A stretch of 64,000 bases of DNA from Ancylobacter moscoviensis. GTDB taxonomy: Bacteria > Pseudomonadota > Alphaproteobacteria > Rhizobiales > Xanthobacteraceae. Positions 56,401-63,354 of the stretch are shown piece by piece. A model generated the notes under the pieces. It made no database searches, was not told where the DNA came from, and saw nothing but the letters and a program-made list of their open reading frames with translations. A program made the position numbers and the translations under genes. Location of the stretch: positions 310,001-374,000 of the forward strand of contig NZ_VMBP01000003.1 in NCBI RefSeq assembly GCF_007559435.1, written 5' to 3'. The first letter of the stretch is position 1. Every line of letters begins with the position of its first letter.

Positions 56401-57336
56401 GCCCGCCACGCTCCATTCCTTGTTCAGGCCGAAGATCTGCGTCGGCTTGTGGCGCCGCTCGACCCCGGGGCGGACCTCGCACGCCCCCGCTCGCAGGTCG
56501 GTGCCGAACCAGGAGACCACCAGCGCCACCCGTTCCAGGTTCGGGCAGCTCGCCAGCAGCTGGTCCAGCGCGGCGGAGAAGTCGCTGGGATGGGTCGTCA
56601 CATGCCGGCTCTCCGGCTGGTAGACGCCCGGCCGGTCGCCCCGCACCACCTCGCGCGGTTCGTAGCCGAACTCGGTCGCGCCGGGGATCATCGTCACCGC
56701 CCGGAGCTGGTTCTCCAGCGCCCCCACGGCCCGCTCCACCTCGATGGAGATCTGCGGCAGGCGGTTGCCGAAGCCCACCAGCGGCAGCCGCTCGAACACC
56801 ACATAGGCGAGCCCGCGATAGGCCGGCGCCCCCGGCGCGCGCGCCTCGATCAGCGGGTCGGGCAGCTGGTCCTCGCCGCCGCGGTGCAGCCGCACGGCGA
56901 GCCGCGTGGTGTCGAGCAGCCGCCCGTCCGCCCAGATGCGGCCGATACGCGTCACCGGCCCCTCGCACAGCCCCACCGCGAAGCTGCCGAAATAGCGGTA
57001 GGTCGTCGTGGTCACGCCCCCGGCGAGCTCCCCGCCCTTGCCGCCGGCCGATTGCGTCTGGGTCGAGACCACCTCCTCCACCGGCGCCGCCCAGATCACC
57101 TGCCCCGACAGTCGCGCCCGGCCATAGAGGCGCGGCATGGCCGCCCCCTCGGTCGAGGTCATGGTGACGAACTCGGTCAGGCGCGGCCCCTCGCTGCGTC
57201 GGCCGGGGGTCAGCACCATGGAATCGATGGCCGCCCCGCCGAGCGCGCCGAGCGCCCGCCCGGCCATCGCCCCGAGCGGCCCGAACAGCGCCCCGCCGAT
57301 GGTTCCGCCCAGCGCGCCGAGAACAAGTGTGGCCAT
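53434..57336 (-). CDS. GTA baseplate/tail-tip protein with TIM-barrel domain (Rcc01698-type)
   Basis: This 1300-residue protein begins with a glycine/alanine-rich hydrophobic part (MATLVLGALGGTIGGALFGP) like other GTA gp15 and phage tail-tip proteins. A GTA TIM-barrel-like domain is centred on residues 430-760 (EAILIGSEMAAL, FIGIDWYPPLADW, IRLTEIGCPAVDKG). A Phage-tail-3-type domain follows (about 800-960), then fibronectin-like parts. It forms the central tip that contacts the recipient cell. It is the last structural gene of the tail operon and its length equals that of its homologues. Confidence 0.93.
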   Translation of the reverse strand: MATLVLGALGGTIGGALFGPLGAMAGRALGALGGAAIDSMVLTPGRRSEGPRLTEFVTMTSTEGAAMPRLYGRARLSGQVIWAAPVEEVVSTQTQSAGGKGGELAGGVTTTTYRYFGSFAVGLCEGPVTRIGRIWADGRLLDTTRLAVRLHRGGEDQLPDPLIEARAPGAPAYRGLAYVVFERLPLVGFGNRLPQISIEVERAVGALENQLRAVTMIPGATEFGYEPREVVRGDRPGVYQPESRHVTTHPSDFSAALDQLLASCPNLERVALVVSWFGTDLRAGACEVRPGVERRHKPTQIFGLNKEWSVAGETRASAYLVSQHDGRPAYGGTPADDSIVMAITALKARGIKVTLYPFVMMDIPAGNALPDPWSGAGAQPAYPWRGRITCHPAPGRPGSPDGTAAAGAQVAALFGAAGAADYAVAGQRVVYSGPEEWTLRRMVLHYATLAGIAGGVEAILIGSEMAALTRVRSGPGIYPAAGAFAELAAEVKAIVGAGTQVGYAADWTEYGAHVRDGGAEVRFPLDPLWAAPGLDFIGIDWYPPLADWRDGDAHLDAAAHESGYDRAYLGGNLNAGEAFDWYYADEAARAAQARVAITDGAYGEPWIHRQKDVASWWGNAHHERVGGVRLASPTAWVPGSKPIRLTEIGCPAVDKGANRPSVFPDPKSAEGGVPPFSSGRRDDLIQRRHLEATLAGFAGSLAVNPPAPGLPGGRMVDPASIYAWTWDARPFPVFPLARDVWADGANWESGHWLTGRLGTAPLAELTARLAVDFGVEGLDTSALRGVVDGYVIDRPMTARAALEPLARGFGFDLTERGGALALRPRGGRVRAVLTDAEIVTGEGVPAPQLVRAAEGELPASATLGFIDGAADYRRATAASRRLAGGARAETGLDIAMVADPGLAAGLAEMWLQDMWAGRDSASFALPPSCLALEPGDLVRLDRDGRARLLEITAIEDREARAVSARGIDPSVFDLAVRVGRPAQMEVPASAGPPQVQLLQLALPGGEGGAVLAWMGAFVAPWPGGLNVWRAVDGGSFQPVATLAAPAVTGATLADLAPGRPWCWSRASLDIELDGGLVAGASEEAVLGGANALALIAPSGEAEVIQFTEAVLTGERRWRLTGLLRGQLGTEARAGAIWPAGTRLMRVDANLVPVATGLDMLGRAVVYRIGRANADHGDAAVSELAATIGPAARLPFAPAHARARRIPAGIALGWTRRTRADGDSWDLVEVPLGEASEAYRVEILNGATVVRAFTVSTPALTYEAAQEIADFGAPQGFLDVRIAQLSAAVGAGAALEARLRL

Positions 57337-57376
57337 GGAAGCTCCCGATCAAATGGCGGACAAGACGCCGCCGGCT

Positions 57377-57468
57377 CCCTCTCCCCGCCGGGAGAGGGTT
57401 GGGGTGAGGGGCTTCCGCCGCCTCCCCTCACCCGTCGCTGCGCGACGACCTGTCCCCGCCGGCGAGAG
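57377..57468. repeat. CCCTCTCCCC-type intergenic repeat
   Basis: CCCTCTCCCCGCCGGGAGAG is followed by GGTTGGGGTGAGGGG and, after a short spacer, an inverted CCCCTCACCC arm with an imperfect closing GC stem. A second copy is at 60821-60954. It lies in the 266-bp gap between the baseplate and peptidase genes, next to a CGTCATG-type palindrome. Confidence 0.7.
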
Positions 57469-57533
57469 ATCAAGGAAAGCATCGCTTCCGCCCGCCTGCG
57501 GACCGTCCGGGAGGGCGGCAGGAGGATGAACAC

Positions 57534-57564
57534 CGTCATGGCCGGGCCTGTCCCGGCCATCCAC
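57534..57564. repeat. Dispersed palindromic repeat, single unit
   Basis: CGTCATGGCCGGGC...GGCCATCCACG, nearly identical to the unit at 53332, in the gap upstream of the baseplate gene. Confidence 0.75.
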
Positions 57565-57602
57565 GCCTTCCCCGGCCGGAGGCCGCGCATGCCGGCGTGC
57601 CC

Positions 57603-58085
57603 TCACGCCCCCGGAAAGGCGAACGCAAAGGCCAGCCGCCGACGCCACCAGGGCGCGAGGAACACCTCCGCCACCGCCGCCCCGTCATGAGCATGCACCA
57701 TGCGCTCCCGCGTCACCAGCACCGCCGCGTGCTTGGCGGGAAAGCCCTCGCGCCAGCGGAACAGCAGCACGTCGCCCGGCGCGGCGTCTTCCGGCGCCAC
57801 CGCGCGCATGTGCCGGCCTGCCGCCTGCGCCATCCGTTCGGCCTTCGTCGCCTCGGCCCAGTCGGGCGCGTAGGGCGGCAGCAGCTGCGGCTCCGGGCCG
57901 ATCGCCGCCCGCCACACCCCGCGCACCAGGCCCAGGCAATCCGCGCCCTGCCCCTTCAGCGAGGCACGGTGCAGATAGGGCGTACCGATCCAGCCGCGCG
58001 CCTCGGCGACGATGCGCGCGCGCAAGGCCTCGCCCTCGCTCGTCTCGCCCCCGCCCATCTCGCGCCCGCCCATGTCACGGCCCAT
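57603..58085 (-). CDS. NlpC/P60-family cell-wall peptidase (GTA Rcc01697-type)
   Basis: This 160-residue cysteine peptidase has the catalytic Cys in GQGADCLGLVRGVWR and His in FPAKHAAVLVTRERMVHAHD. It sits between the hub (DUF2163) and the baseplate protein as in the Rhodobacter GTA, where it opens recipient peptidoglycan. The N-terminus (MGRDMGGREMGGGE) is a Met/Gly-rich linker; the ATG at 58085 lies one base after the DUF2163 stop. Confidence 0.88.
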   Translation of the reverse strand: MGRDMGGREMGGGETSEGEALRARIVAEARGWIGTPYLHRASLKGQGADCLGLVRGVWRAAIGPEPQLLPPYAPDWAEATKAERMAQAAGRHMRAVAPEDAAPGDVLLFRWREGFPAKHAAVLVTRERMVHAHDGAAVAEVFLAPWWRRRLAFAFAFPGA

Positions 58086-58086
58086 G

Positions 58087-58950
58087 TCACTGCCCTCCCG
58101 GCACGGCGATGCGCAGCACCGCGTCATTGCCCGGCATGTGCGGGAAGCCGCGGAAATTCAGGCTGTTGGCGAAGCGGTCGCGGCAGGTCTCGAAGCGCTT
58201 GTCGCAGCCCGCACTCACGGTGAAGGCGTCGCCCGCCGCCATCGGCTCGGGCGGGCGCTGCCACAGCTCCAGCCGCACCCCGCCGGCCGTGCCGTGCGTC
58301 TTCACCTCGGTGACGAAGCCCTGATTGGCGCCGGAGGTGAAGGCGAGCCGGCCCTGCGTGAACCAGCCGGCGGCATGGGCTTCCAGCCCGGCCGCCACCA
58401 CCAGCCCCGGCCCCTCCACCGCCGCCACCGTGCCGGCGCCGGCATAGGCGGGCGAGGCCAGCGCCACCTTGCAGCGCACATCGCCGAGATCGGCGTCGCA
58501 GCCCGAGGTGAACAGCCGCCCGCGCACCACGTTGAGCTGGTTCGCCTGTCCGCGCAGCTCGGCGGTGAAGCTCCCGCCCTCGCGCCGCACCTCGCCGAGG
58601 CTCGCCCGCCGCAACAGCAGGAAATGCGCCGGGGCCGACCAGTCGGCGAGGATCAGCTCGATCCGCGCTCCGTCATAGCGGCCGGCGTCGAGATCGGCCT
58701 CGTCGATCAGCTCGGAGGTCAGCGCCGCCGACATCTCGCCCCCGCCCACCGCGAAGCCGAGCGCGGCCGCGTCCTCGCTGCCGCCCGCGCCGCTGGCGGA
58801 GCGAAAGCCCGTGCCATCGACGAACAGGTCCTCGTCATGTTCGGTCAGGCCGATCACGGCCCCGTCGCGGCGGGTGATGCGCCAGCAGCGCGCCAGCGTC
58901 GTCACCCCGCCGGCGAGAGACGCGGCAAGCGGCGCGGGAATATCCCTCAT
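58087..58950 (-). CDS. DUF2163 / phage BR0599-family tail hub protein (Rcc01696-type)
   Basis: This 287-residue protein starts MRDIPAPLAASLAGGVTTLA with an AGGAAC site. The C-terminal BR0599 domain has the four-cysteine pattern around VRCKVAL and AGCDKRFETCRDRFANS, with GFPHMPGND before the end. In GTA structures this protein forms part of the hub below the tube and can bind an iron-sulfur cluster in some homologues. The gene order DUF2460-DUF2163-NlpC/P60-TIM-barrel is the conserved tail-tip block. Confidence 0.9.
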   Translation of the reverse strand: MRDIPAPLAASLAGGVTTLARCWRITRRDGAVIGLTEHDEDLFVDGTGFRSASGAGGSEDAAALGFAVGGGEMSAALTSELIDEADLDAGRYDGARIELILADWSAPAHFLLLRRASLGEVRREGGSFTAELRGQANQLNVVRGRLFTSGCDADLGDVRCKVALASPAYAGAGTVAAVEGPGLVVAAGLEAHAAGWFTQGRLAFTSGANQGFVTEVKTHGTAGGVRLELWQRPPEPMAAGDAFTVSAGCDKRFETCRDRFANSLNFRGFPHMPGNDAVLRIAVPGGQ

Positions 58951-59037
58951 CGGCAGTTCCTCATGGTTCGATCCGCCCTTCCCGGCAGGCGTCACCCTTC
59001 CGCCCCCGCCCGGTCTCCGTCCTGACCGGCACAGTGC

Positions 59038-59139
59038 CTTCCTGAGGTACCCGGCCAGCGGCCGGGCCTCGAAGGAGGCTCGCCCCGACGCCACGGTCCC
59101 ATCCTTCGAGGCCGCCTGCGGCGGCACCTCAGGATGACG
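59038..59139. repeat. CTGAGGT-CCTTCGAG type intergenic repeat, two inverted units
   Basis: CCTGAGGTACCCGGCC...CCTCGAAGGA (59041-59076) and ATCCTTCGAGGCCGCC...CACCTCAGGAT (59101-59135) face each other. It is a third repeat type, filling most of the 201-bp gap between the DUF2163 and DUF2460 genes. Confidence 0.65.
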
Positions 59140-59151
59140 GTGCTCCGCCCC

Positions 59152-59793
59152 TCAGATCCGTATCTCCAGGATCGGGATGCGCGGGATCTCCCCCGCCTCG
59201 AAGGCCGTGAGGTTCACCTCCAGAAAATCCGTGTCGAAGCGCACCGGCACGTCGAACAGGAAGCCGGCGGTGACGCTCGCCCCGGCGGGCGGCGCATGGC
59301 CGGCAAGGAAGCTCACCGCGCCACTGGTCGGGTCCGCCGTGAAATGCGCGCCGGCCGTGCGCTCGGCTCCATTGACAGCAACCCGCACGGAGCCGGCCAC
59401 CGGCTTGGCGATGGGCCGCACATAGGGCGCGTGCGCCCCGCCATAGGTCTTGGCCAGCGCGAAGACCATGCGCGCGCCGTCGCCCGTGCCGATGGGCTGG
59501 TCGAACGGCGTCGGCGCGGCGCCCGGCGCGGCGGAGGAATGGTCCAGCCGGTCGCGCCAGCGGAAGCCGTGGAGCCGCCCGCGCCGCTCCTCGAAGAAGG
59601 CGACCACGCCTGAGAGCTGCGCCAGCGATTTCACCCCATAGCCGGCGTCCCAGCGCCGGCGCGAATGGGCGAGCCGCGTGTTGCGCTCCTCGCGGCCGGT
59701 CAGCGTGGTGACGATCTCCGTCGCCCGCTCCGGCCCGCCCGCCGCGCCCAGCGCGATGTCGAGCGGGAACAGCGTCTCGTGAAAACCCGGCAT
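59152..59793 (-). CDS. DUF2460 distal tail protein (Rcc01695-type)
   Basis: This 213-residue protein begins MPGFHETLFPLDIALGAAGG, the family start, with IVTTLTGREERNTRLAHSRR and RRWDAGYGVKSLAQL. The C-terminus RFDTDFLEVNLTAFEAGEIP is conserved. It forms the ring joining tail tube and hub. The ATG at 59793 is chosen by homology; longer in-frame starts exist upstream but would add unrelated residues. Confidence 0.9.
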   Translation of the reverse strand: MPGFHETLFPLDIALGAAGGPERATEIVTTLTGREERNTRLAHSRRRWDAGYGVKSLAQLSGVVAFFEERRGRLHGFRWRDRLDHSSAAPGAAPTPFDQPIGTGDGARMVFALAKTYGGAHAPYVRPIAKPVAGSVRVAVNGAERTAGAHFTADPTSGAVSFLAGHAPPAGASVTAGFLFDVPVRFDTDFLEVNLTAFEAGEIPRIPILEIRI

Positions 59794-59980
59794 GTCGGCC
59801 ACCCGCAATTCTGGGAGATGGATCGAAATCTCGAGGCGCGCGAGGAAGGGCGCCATGGCGAAGGCGCCCCGGCGATCGCTCACAGGGCATCCCGGCCCAT
59901 GCCGGGACTTCCGCATCATGTATCGGTGGCCGCTTCAGCACTGGCTCAGGCCGCCAACAAGAAGGGTGGGAAAAGGTAGC

Positions 59981-60592
59981 TCAGAGGCTCCTTTCCCCGC
60001 GCGCCACCGCGCGGGCCACCAGCCCGGCCAGATAGGCGTCGGAGCGGCGGAAGGCGCTCGGGTCCGGCGTGGCGACGTTCACCGTCACGCTGACGCCGCG
60101 CCGCCCGCCACCCGCCGCGACGCCGAGCCGGCCGTCCGGGCCGCGTTGCAGCGGCAGGATCGCCTCGGCCCCGCTCTCGCCCATCAGGCCGAGATTGCCG
60201 CCGGCCATCGGGAAATAGGTCGGCGCCGCCACCACCCCGCCCTGCGCGAAAGGCAGCACGCGCCCGCCGGCCAGCGCCCCGCCGCTGGCGAAGCCCAGCG
60301 CGCCGCCGATATTTCCCAGCCCGCCGCCCACAAGGCCCTGCAGCAGGCCGGCGAGCCCCTGCTCGAGCGGCTTGAACGCGATGTCCAGCGCCAGCGAGGA
60401 CAGCCGCGACGCCAGCGAGCGCAGCACGTCGTCCGCCTCGCGCCCCTTCACCGCCGCGCCGATCAGCGCGTCGCCGAGCGAGCGCCCGAACCCCTTCGCC
60501 AGCCGCTCCGCCTCGCCGATCTCGCGCCGGAAGGCGCTGGTGTCGGCGTCGATCTCCACCGTCAGCTTATCGTCGGAAAAACCGTCAGCCAT
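59981..60592 (-). CDS. Phage tail tape-measure protein, short GTA type (Rcc01694-type)
   Basis: This 203-residue protein sets tail length. It has an N-terminal charged helix (LTVEIDADTSAFRREIGEAE), a glycine-rich hydrophobic middle (LLQGLVGGGLGNIGGALGFA) and the MGESGAEAILPLQRGPDGRL box near the C-terminus. The short length fits the short GTA tail (compared with 800 or more residues in long-tailed phages). A 612-bp gap lies upstream, unusual for this operon. Confidence 0.88.
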   Translation of the reverse strand: MADGFSDDKLTVEIDADTSAFRREIGEAERLAKGFGRSLGDALIGAAVKGREADDVLRSLASRLSSLALDIAFKPLEQGLAGLLQGLVGGGLGNIGGALGFASGGALAGGRVLPFAQGGVVAAPTYFPMAGGNLGLMGESGAEAILPLQRGPDGRLGVAAGGGRRGVSVTVNVATPDPSAFRRSDAYLAGLVARAVARGERSL

Positions 60593-60820
60593 GTCGTGCC
60601 CGCTGCTGGAGTGATGCCATGATCGCCCGCGCCGCCGGCCCGAACCGGAAGCGTCACCGGCGAGCGGCCGGTGCCAACCGTTAGCGCGAGCGGAACGGCC
60701 CATCGCCGCGCGCCGGAACGCCCGTTAAGGACGGACCGGCGCCGTTCTGTCCCGGCGCGGAACCGGGTGCCCCGAGCGCCAGCGCCGCCCTCCCGGGCCG
60801 TCGCGCGCCCCGCGTCCGCT

Positions 60821-60954
60821 CCCTCTCCCCGCCGGGAAGAGGGTTGGGGTGAGGGGTCTTCGACGCTCCGCAGGGATCTCCAACGCGCCGCAAGCGCGCG
60901 CCCCTCACCCGCCGCTATGCGGCGTGGCGCGACGCGCCTCTCCCATGGGAGAGG
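60821..60954. repeat. CCCTCTCCCC-type intergenic repeat
   Basis: CCCTCTCCCCGCCGGGAAGA, then GGGTTGGGGTGAGGGG, and after about 45 bp an inverted arm CCCCTCACCC ending CCTCTCCCATGGGAGAGG. It is homologous to 57377-57468. Confidence 0.7.
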
Positions 60955-61204
60955 TCGAAGCAACCGCCACCACACGGCGGGCACCCATCCGTTCCCCGAT
61001 CTGCCCGGCCTACGCCGCCCGGACAAGCGGCGCTTCGCGCCGTGCCGATCCGGGACCCAGGAGAAACTCTTCGGCCGTCTCCCCCGACGCATACAGAATG
61101 CCCACGGTCTCGGAGGTGAGGCGCCAGTTTGCGGAAGCCGTCTCCCCGCCGCATGCGTAGACCTCCCCACCTCCACGCGTCCCGCCCGCCGGGGCTCGCT
61201 CCCC
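60955..61204. other. Remainder of a 612-bp gap in the GTA operon
   Basis: The gap between the tape-measure and chaperone genes runs from 60593 to 61204. Apart from the repeat it contains GC-rich sequence with long open frames on both strands, but none has a ribosome site, family resemblance or internal consistency. I see no gene, terminator or recognisable regulatory site here. Confidence 0.5.
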
Positions 61205-61363
61205 TCAATCGGGGAACCGCGCCATCAGCGCAGCGAGGCCCGCGCGGTCGAGCGGCGCGTGGGCCGGGCCGGTCTCCCGGCCGATGGCCGCCGCCAGCTC
61301 GCGCGGCGTCAGCCGCCAGAAGGCCTCGGAGGACAGCCGCAGGCGGCCGAAGCCGAACGCCAT
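61205..61363 (-). CDS. Phage tail assembly chaperone, small (GTA g10.1-type)
   Basis: This 52-residue protein, MAFGFGRLRLSSEAFWRLTP followed by RELAAAIGRETG and ending ALMARFPD, matches the short tail assembly chaperone between gp10 and the tape measure in alphaproteobacterial GTAs. GGAGG lies 5 bp before the ATG. It probably binds the tape-measure protein during tail building. Confidence 0.82.
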   Translation of the reverse strand: MAFGFGRLRLSSEAFWRLTPRELAAAIGRETGPAHAPLDRAGLAALMARFPD

Positions 61364-61422
61364 CGCCGCCTCCCACGGAAACGCCCGGACCGCATCCGAT
61401 CCGCGCTCCCGCGAAGTCCCGT

Positions 61423-61851
61423 TCAACGCCCCGCCGGCCCGAAAGGGCGGCCGTCCTCCGCCGCCCCTCCCTCGCCGGCGACATCGGTGCCGGCGACATC
61501 CGCCGCGCCCGGCGGGGAGACGGCACGCCCCGCCCCTTCCCCCGCCGCGCCGAAGGTGGCGGCGATCAGCTCGCCGACGATCCGCGCGAAGCCGGCCGCG
61601 CCGCCCGGCGTGGTCATGCGCGCCACCTCGTCCTCGGTGACGCTCTCGCCCGCCCCGCGCAGGCCGGCCGCCACGATGCGGATGGCGTCGCGCGCCGAGA
61701 GCCGCCCGCGGGCGAAGCGCTCGGTCAGCGCCACCAGGTCCTGCGCCCCGAAGGCGTCCTCCAGCTCGGCCAGCGCGCCGAGCGTGAGCACGAGGGTGCA
61801 CGTCCGCCCGTCGAGCTCGGCGGCGATCTCGCCGCGATGCCGGTTCGCCAT
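61423..61851 (-). CDS. GTA gp10 family protein (Rcc01692-type)
   Basis: This 142-residue protein starts MANRHRGEIAAELDGRTCTL with LTLGALAELEDAFGAQDLVA, the pattern of the GTA-gp10/phage tail chaperone family. The N-terminal about 95 residues match; the tail is an Ala/Gly-rich extension. GAGGA lies 6 bp before the ATG at 61851; a GTG at 61863 overlapping the previous stop is an alternative. Confidence 0.85.
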   Translation of the reverse strand: MANRHRGEIAAELDGRTCTLVLTLGALAELEDAFGAQDLVALTERFARGRLSARDAIRIVAAGLRGAGESVTEDEVARMTTPGGAAGFARIVGELIAATFGAAGEGAGRAVSPPGAADVAGTDVAGEGGAAEDGRPFGPAGR

Positions 61852-61859
61852 CGTCGTCC

Positions 61860-62267
61860 TCACAGCGCCGCGAAGGTGATCTCGCCCGCGCTCTCCAGCG
61901 CGATGTCGAACGTCACCTCGCGGTCGTGTTCGGCGGCGATCTCCAGCGCGGTGATCTGGAACGGCCCCTCGATGGCGCCGAAATCCGGCACCACGATCTG
62001 CGCCTGGCGGATCGTCCCGTCGAAGAAGCTCTGGCGGATCAGCGCGTCCGAGGCGGCGTCCTTGAACACCCCCGAGCCCGCCACCGCCGCCCGCTTCACC
62101 CCGGCCCCGGCGAGCAGCTCGCGCCAGCGCCCGGCGCTCTCGGCGTGGGTCACGTCGACCGGCTCGGTGTTGAAGGCGATCTGCCGCGAGCGCAGCCCCG
62201 CCACGCTCGCATAAGCCGTTCCGTCGTGGATCTTCAGCAGGAGATCCTTGCCCTTCTGCGCCGCCAT
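61860..62267 (-). CDS. Major tail tube protein (TP901-1 family; Rcc01691-type)
   Basis: This 135-residue protein has the family pattern MAAQKGKDLLLKIHDG, IAFNTEPVDVTHAESAGRWR and DIALESAGEITFAAL. It polymerises into the GTA tail tube. A 225-bp gap upstream, holding the GANTC cluster, separates it from the tail terminator gene; an AAGGAAAGGA site precedes the ATG. Confidence 0.92.
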   Translation of the reverse strand: MAAQKGKDLLLKIHDGTAYASVAGLRSRQIAFNTEPVDVTHAESAGRWRELLAGAGVKRAAVAGSGVFKDAASDALIRQSFFDGTIRQAQIVVPDFGAIEGPFQITALEIAAEHDREVTFDIALESAGEITFAAL

Positions 62268-62421
62268 CGGCTCGATCCTTTCCTTGCAGGGGCTCGCGCC
62301 CGTCGGTATTCAGAGACGGTTAACCGCGATGGGGTAGATTGCCTCCCATGCGGTGCCCGGATGCGCCGCGCGGACGCTGACGATCTGGTTCAGCAAACGC
62401 CGCCAAGTCGCTTCATCTTCA

Positions 62422-62458
62422 GATTCAGATTCACGCAGATTCCCGAGTCCCCGGAGTC
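62422..62458. promoter_or_regulatory. Cluster of five CcrM (GANTC) sites inside the GTA operon
   Basis: GANTC pentamers start at 62422, 62428, 62438, 62445 and 62454, in the 225-bp gap between the tail terminator and tail tube genes (62268-62492). At this base composition one site per 300 bp or more is expected. The surrounding DNA is lower in GC than its neighbours. No protein-coding frame in the gap is convincing. A methylation-sensitive internal promoter is the inferred use. Confidence 0.45.
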
Positions 62459-62492
62459 GCTTGCGGCCAGTTCCTCACACATCGGGAAAACC

Positions 62493-62912
62493 TCAATCGG
62501 TTTCTGTCACCGCGCGAAACCGCAGCAGCGCGCGGTAGCTGCGTCCTCCCGGCTCGCGCCGGATCTCGGCGCTGGAAAAGCGCAGATTCACCAGCCGGTG
62601 GCCGGGCAGCTCGAGCGCCGCGTCGTGCAGCGCCTGCTGCACCAGATGGGCGAGCGCGTGCGCCTCCCCGTGCCCGCCCTGGCGCGACCAGACGGCGAGC
62701 GTCATCCGGTGCTCCTCCCCGCTCTCGGTGGCGGTGGACCAGTCGGTCACCTGCGCCTCGCCGAGCGTCACATAGGGGAAGTCCGGCGCGCCCGGCGGCA
62801 CGTCATGCACCCGCCCGCCGCCCAGCGCGGCGGTCAGCGCCGCATCTCCCGCCAGCGCCGCATGGATCGCCCGGCGCAGCGCCACCGCCGCGCCCGCCAT
62901 TGCCCCGCTCAT
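62493..62912 (-). CDS. DUF3168 tail terminator protein (Rcc01690-type)
   Basis: This 139-residue protein has the DUF3168 pattern ALRRAIHAALAGDAALTAAL, PPGAPDFPYVTLGEAQVTDW, HRMTLAVWSRQGG and VNLRFSSAEI. It caps the tail tube at the neck. The ATG at 62912 overlaps the stop of the small upstream gene (ATGA). Confidence 0.9.
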   Translation of the reverse strand: MSGAMAGAAVALRRAIHAALAGDAALTAALGGGRVHDVPPGAPDFPYVTLGEAQVTDWSTATESGEEHRMTLAVWSRQGGHGEAHALAHLVQQALHDAALELPGHRLVNLRFSSAEIRREPGGRSYRALLRFRAVTETD

Positions 62913-63013
62913 CGGCGCCCCCTCCCGTTCGGCCGCGCGGCCCGCCGCGCCGCCAGACCGGCCAGCCTGTCGCGCAGCGCTTCCAGTCCCCTCAGGCGGA
63001 TCGCGAACCTCAC
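62909..63013 (-). CDS. 34-residue arginine-rich protein coupled into the GTA operon
   Basis: A GTG at 63013 overlaps the head-closure stop (GTGA). The frame reads VRFAIRLRGLEALRDRLAGL followed by an Arg/Ala-rich tail, and its TGA overlaps the ATG of the DUF3168 gene (ATGA). Four-base overlaps on both sides and matching GC3 argue for a real, translationally coupled small gene. It could be a neck accessory peptide or a coupling ORF. No family is recognised. Confidence 0.6.
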   Translation of the reverse strand: MRFAIRLRGLEALRDRLAGLAARRAARPNGRGRR

Positions 63014-63354
63014 GGCGTCTCCTCCCGGCAGTCGCAGACGAGCCGCCGCCCCCGCCCCTCGGGATCGCTCACCGCCTCCACCAGGAAGCGCCGCGCCCCC
63101 AGCCGCAGCCGGTCGCCCGGCTGCACCGTCGCCGGCGCCCGCAGGCTCACCCGGTGGCTCAGCACCGCGCCGGGCCGGTCGGCGATCTCCGCCGGAGCGG
63201 CGCCCGTTTCGATCGCGCCCCACAGCGCGTCCACGGCGAGGAAGGCGCGCGTCACCCCGCCCATGCCGTCCGCCGTCTCCACCGGCGTCTCGTGCACCAG
63301 CCGGTGCCGCAGCGCCCCCGTGCCCGTGCCCATGCCCCCGCCAGGCGCGCTCAT
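63010..63354 (-). CDS. Phage head closure / stopper protein (Rcc01689-type)
   Basis: This 114-residue protein has the head-tail joining (SPP1 gp16-like) pattern: LRHRLVHETPVETADGMGG, FLAVDALWGAIETG and LRAPATVQPGDRLRLGARRF. It seals the packaged head below the connector. It overlaps the connector gene and the small downstream gene by 4 bp each. Confidence 0.88.
   Translation of the reverse strand: MSAPGGGMGTGTGALRHRLVHETPVETADGMGGVTRAFLAVDALWGAIETGAAPAEIADRPGAVLSHRVSLRAPATVQPGDRLRLGARRFLVEAVSDPEGRGRRLVCDCREETP

Noticed and set aside
53740-57690. 1316-codon plus-strand frame opposite the GTA baseplate gene
   Set aside because: Antisense shadow rich in Arg, Ala and Gly without domains; the minus-strand protein is recognisable.
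60562-61176. 204-codon minus-strand frame across the gap upstream of the tape-measure gene
   Set aside because: It translates the dispersed repeat, has no ribosome site and no family resemblance.
62313-62482. Small frames in the gap between tail terminator and tail tube genes (a 30-codon frame from 62482 and an open stretch ending at 62310)
   Set aside because: The first has weak coding bias, the second lacks a usable start; the region is better described by its GANTC cluster.
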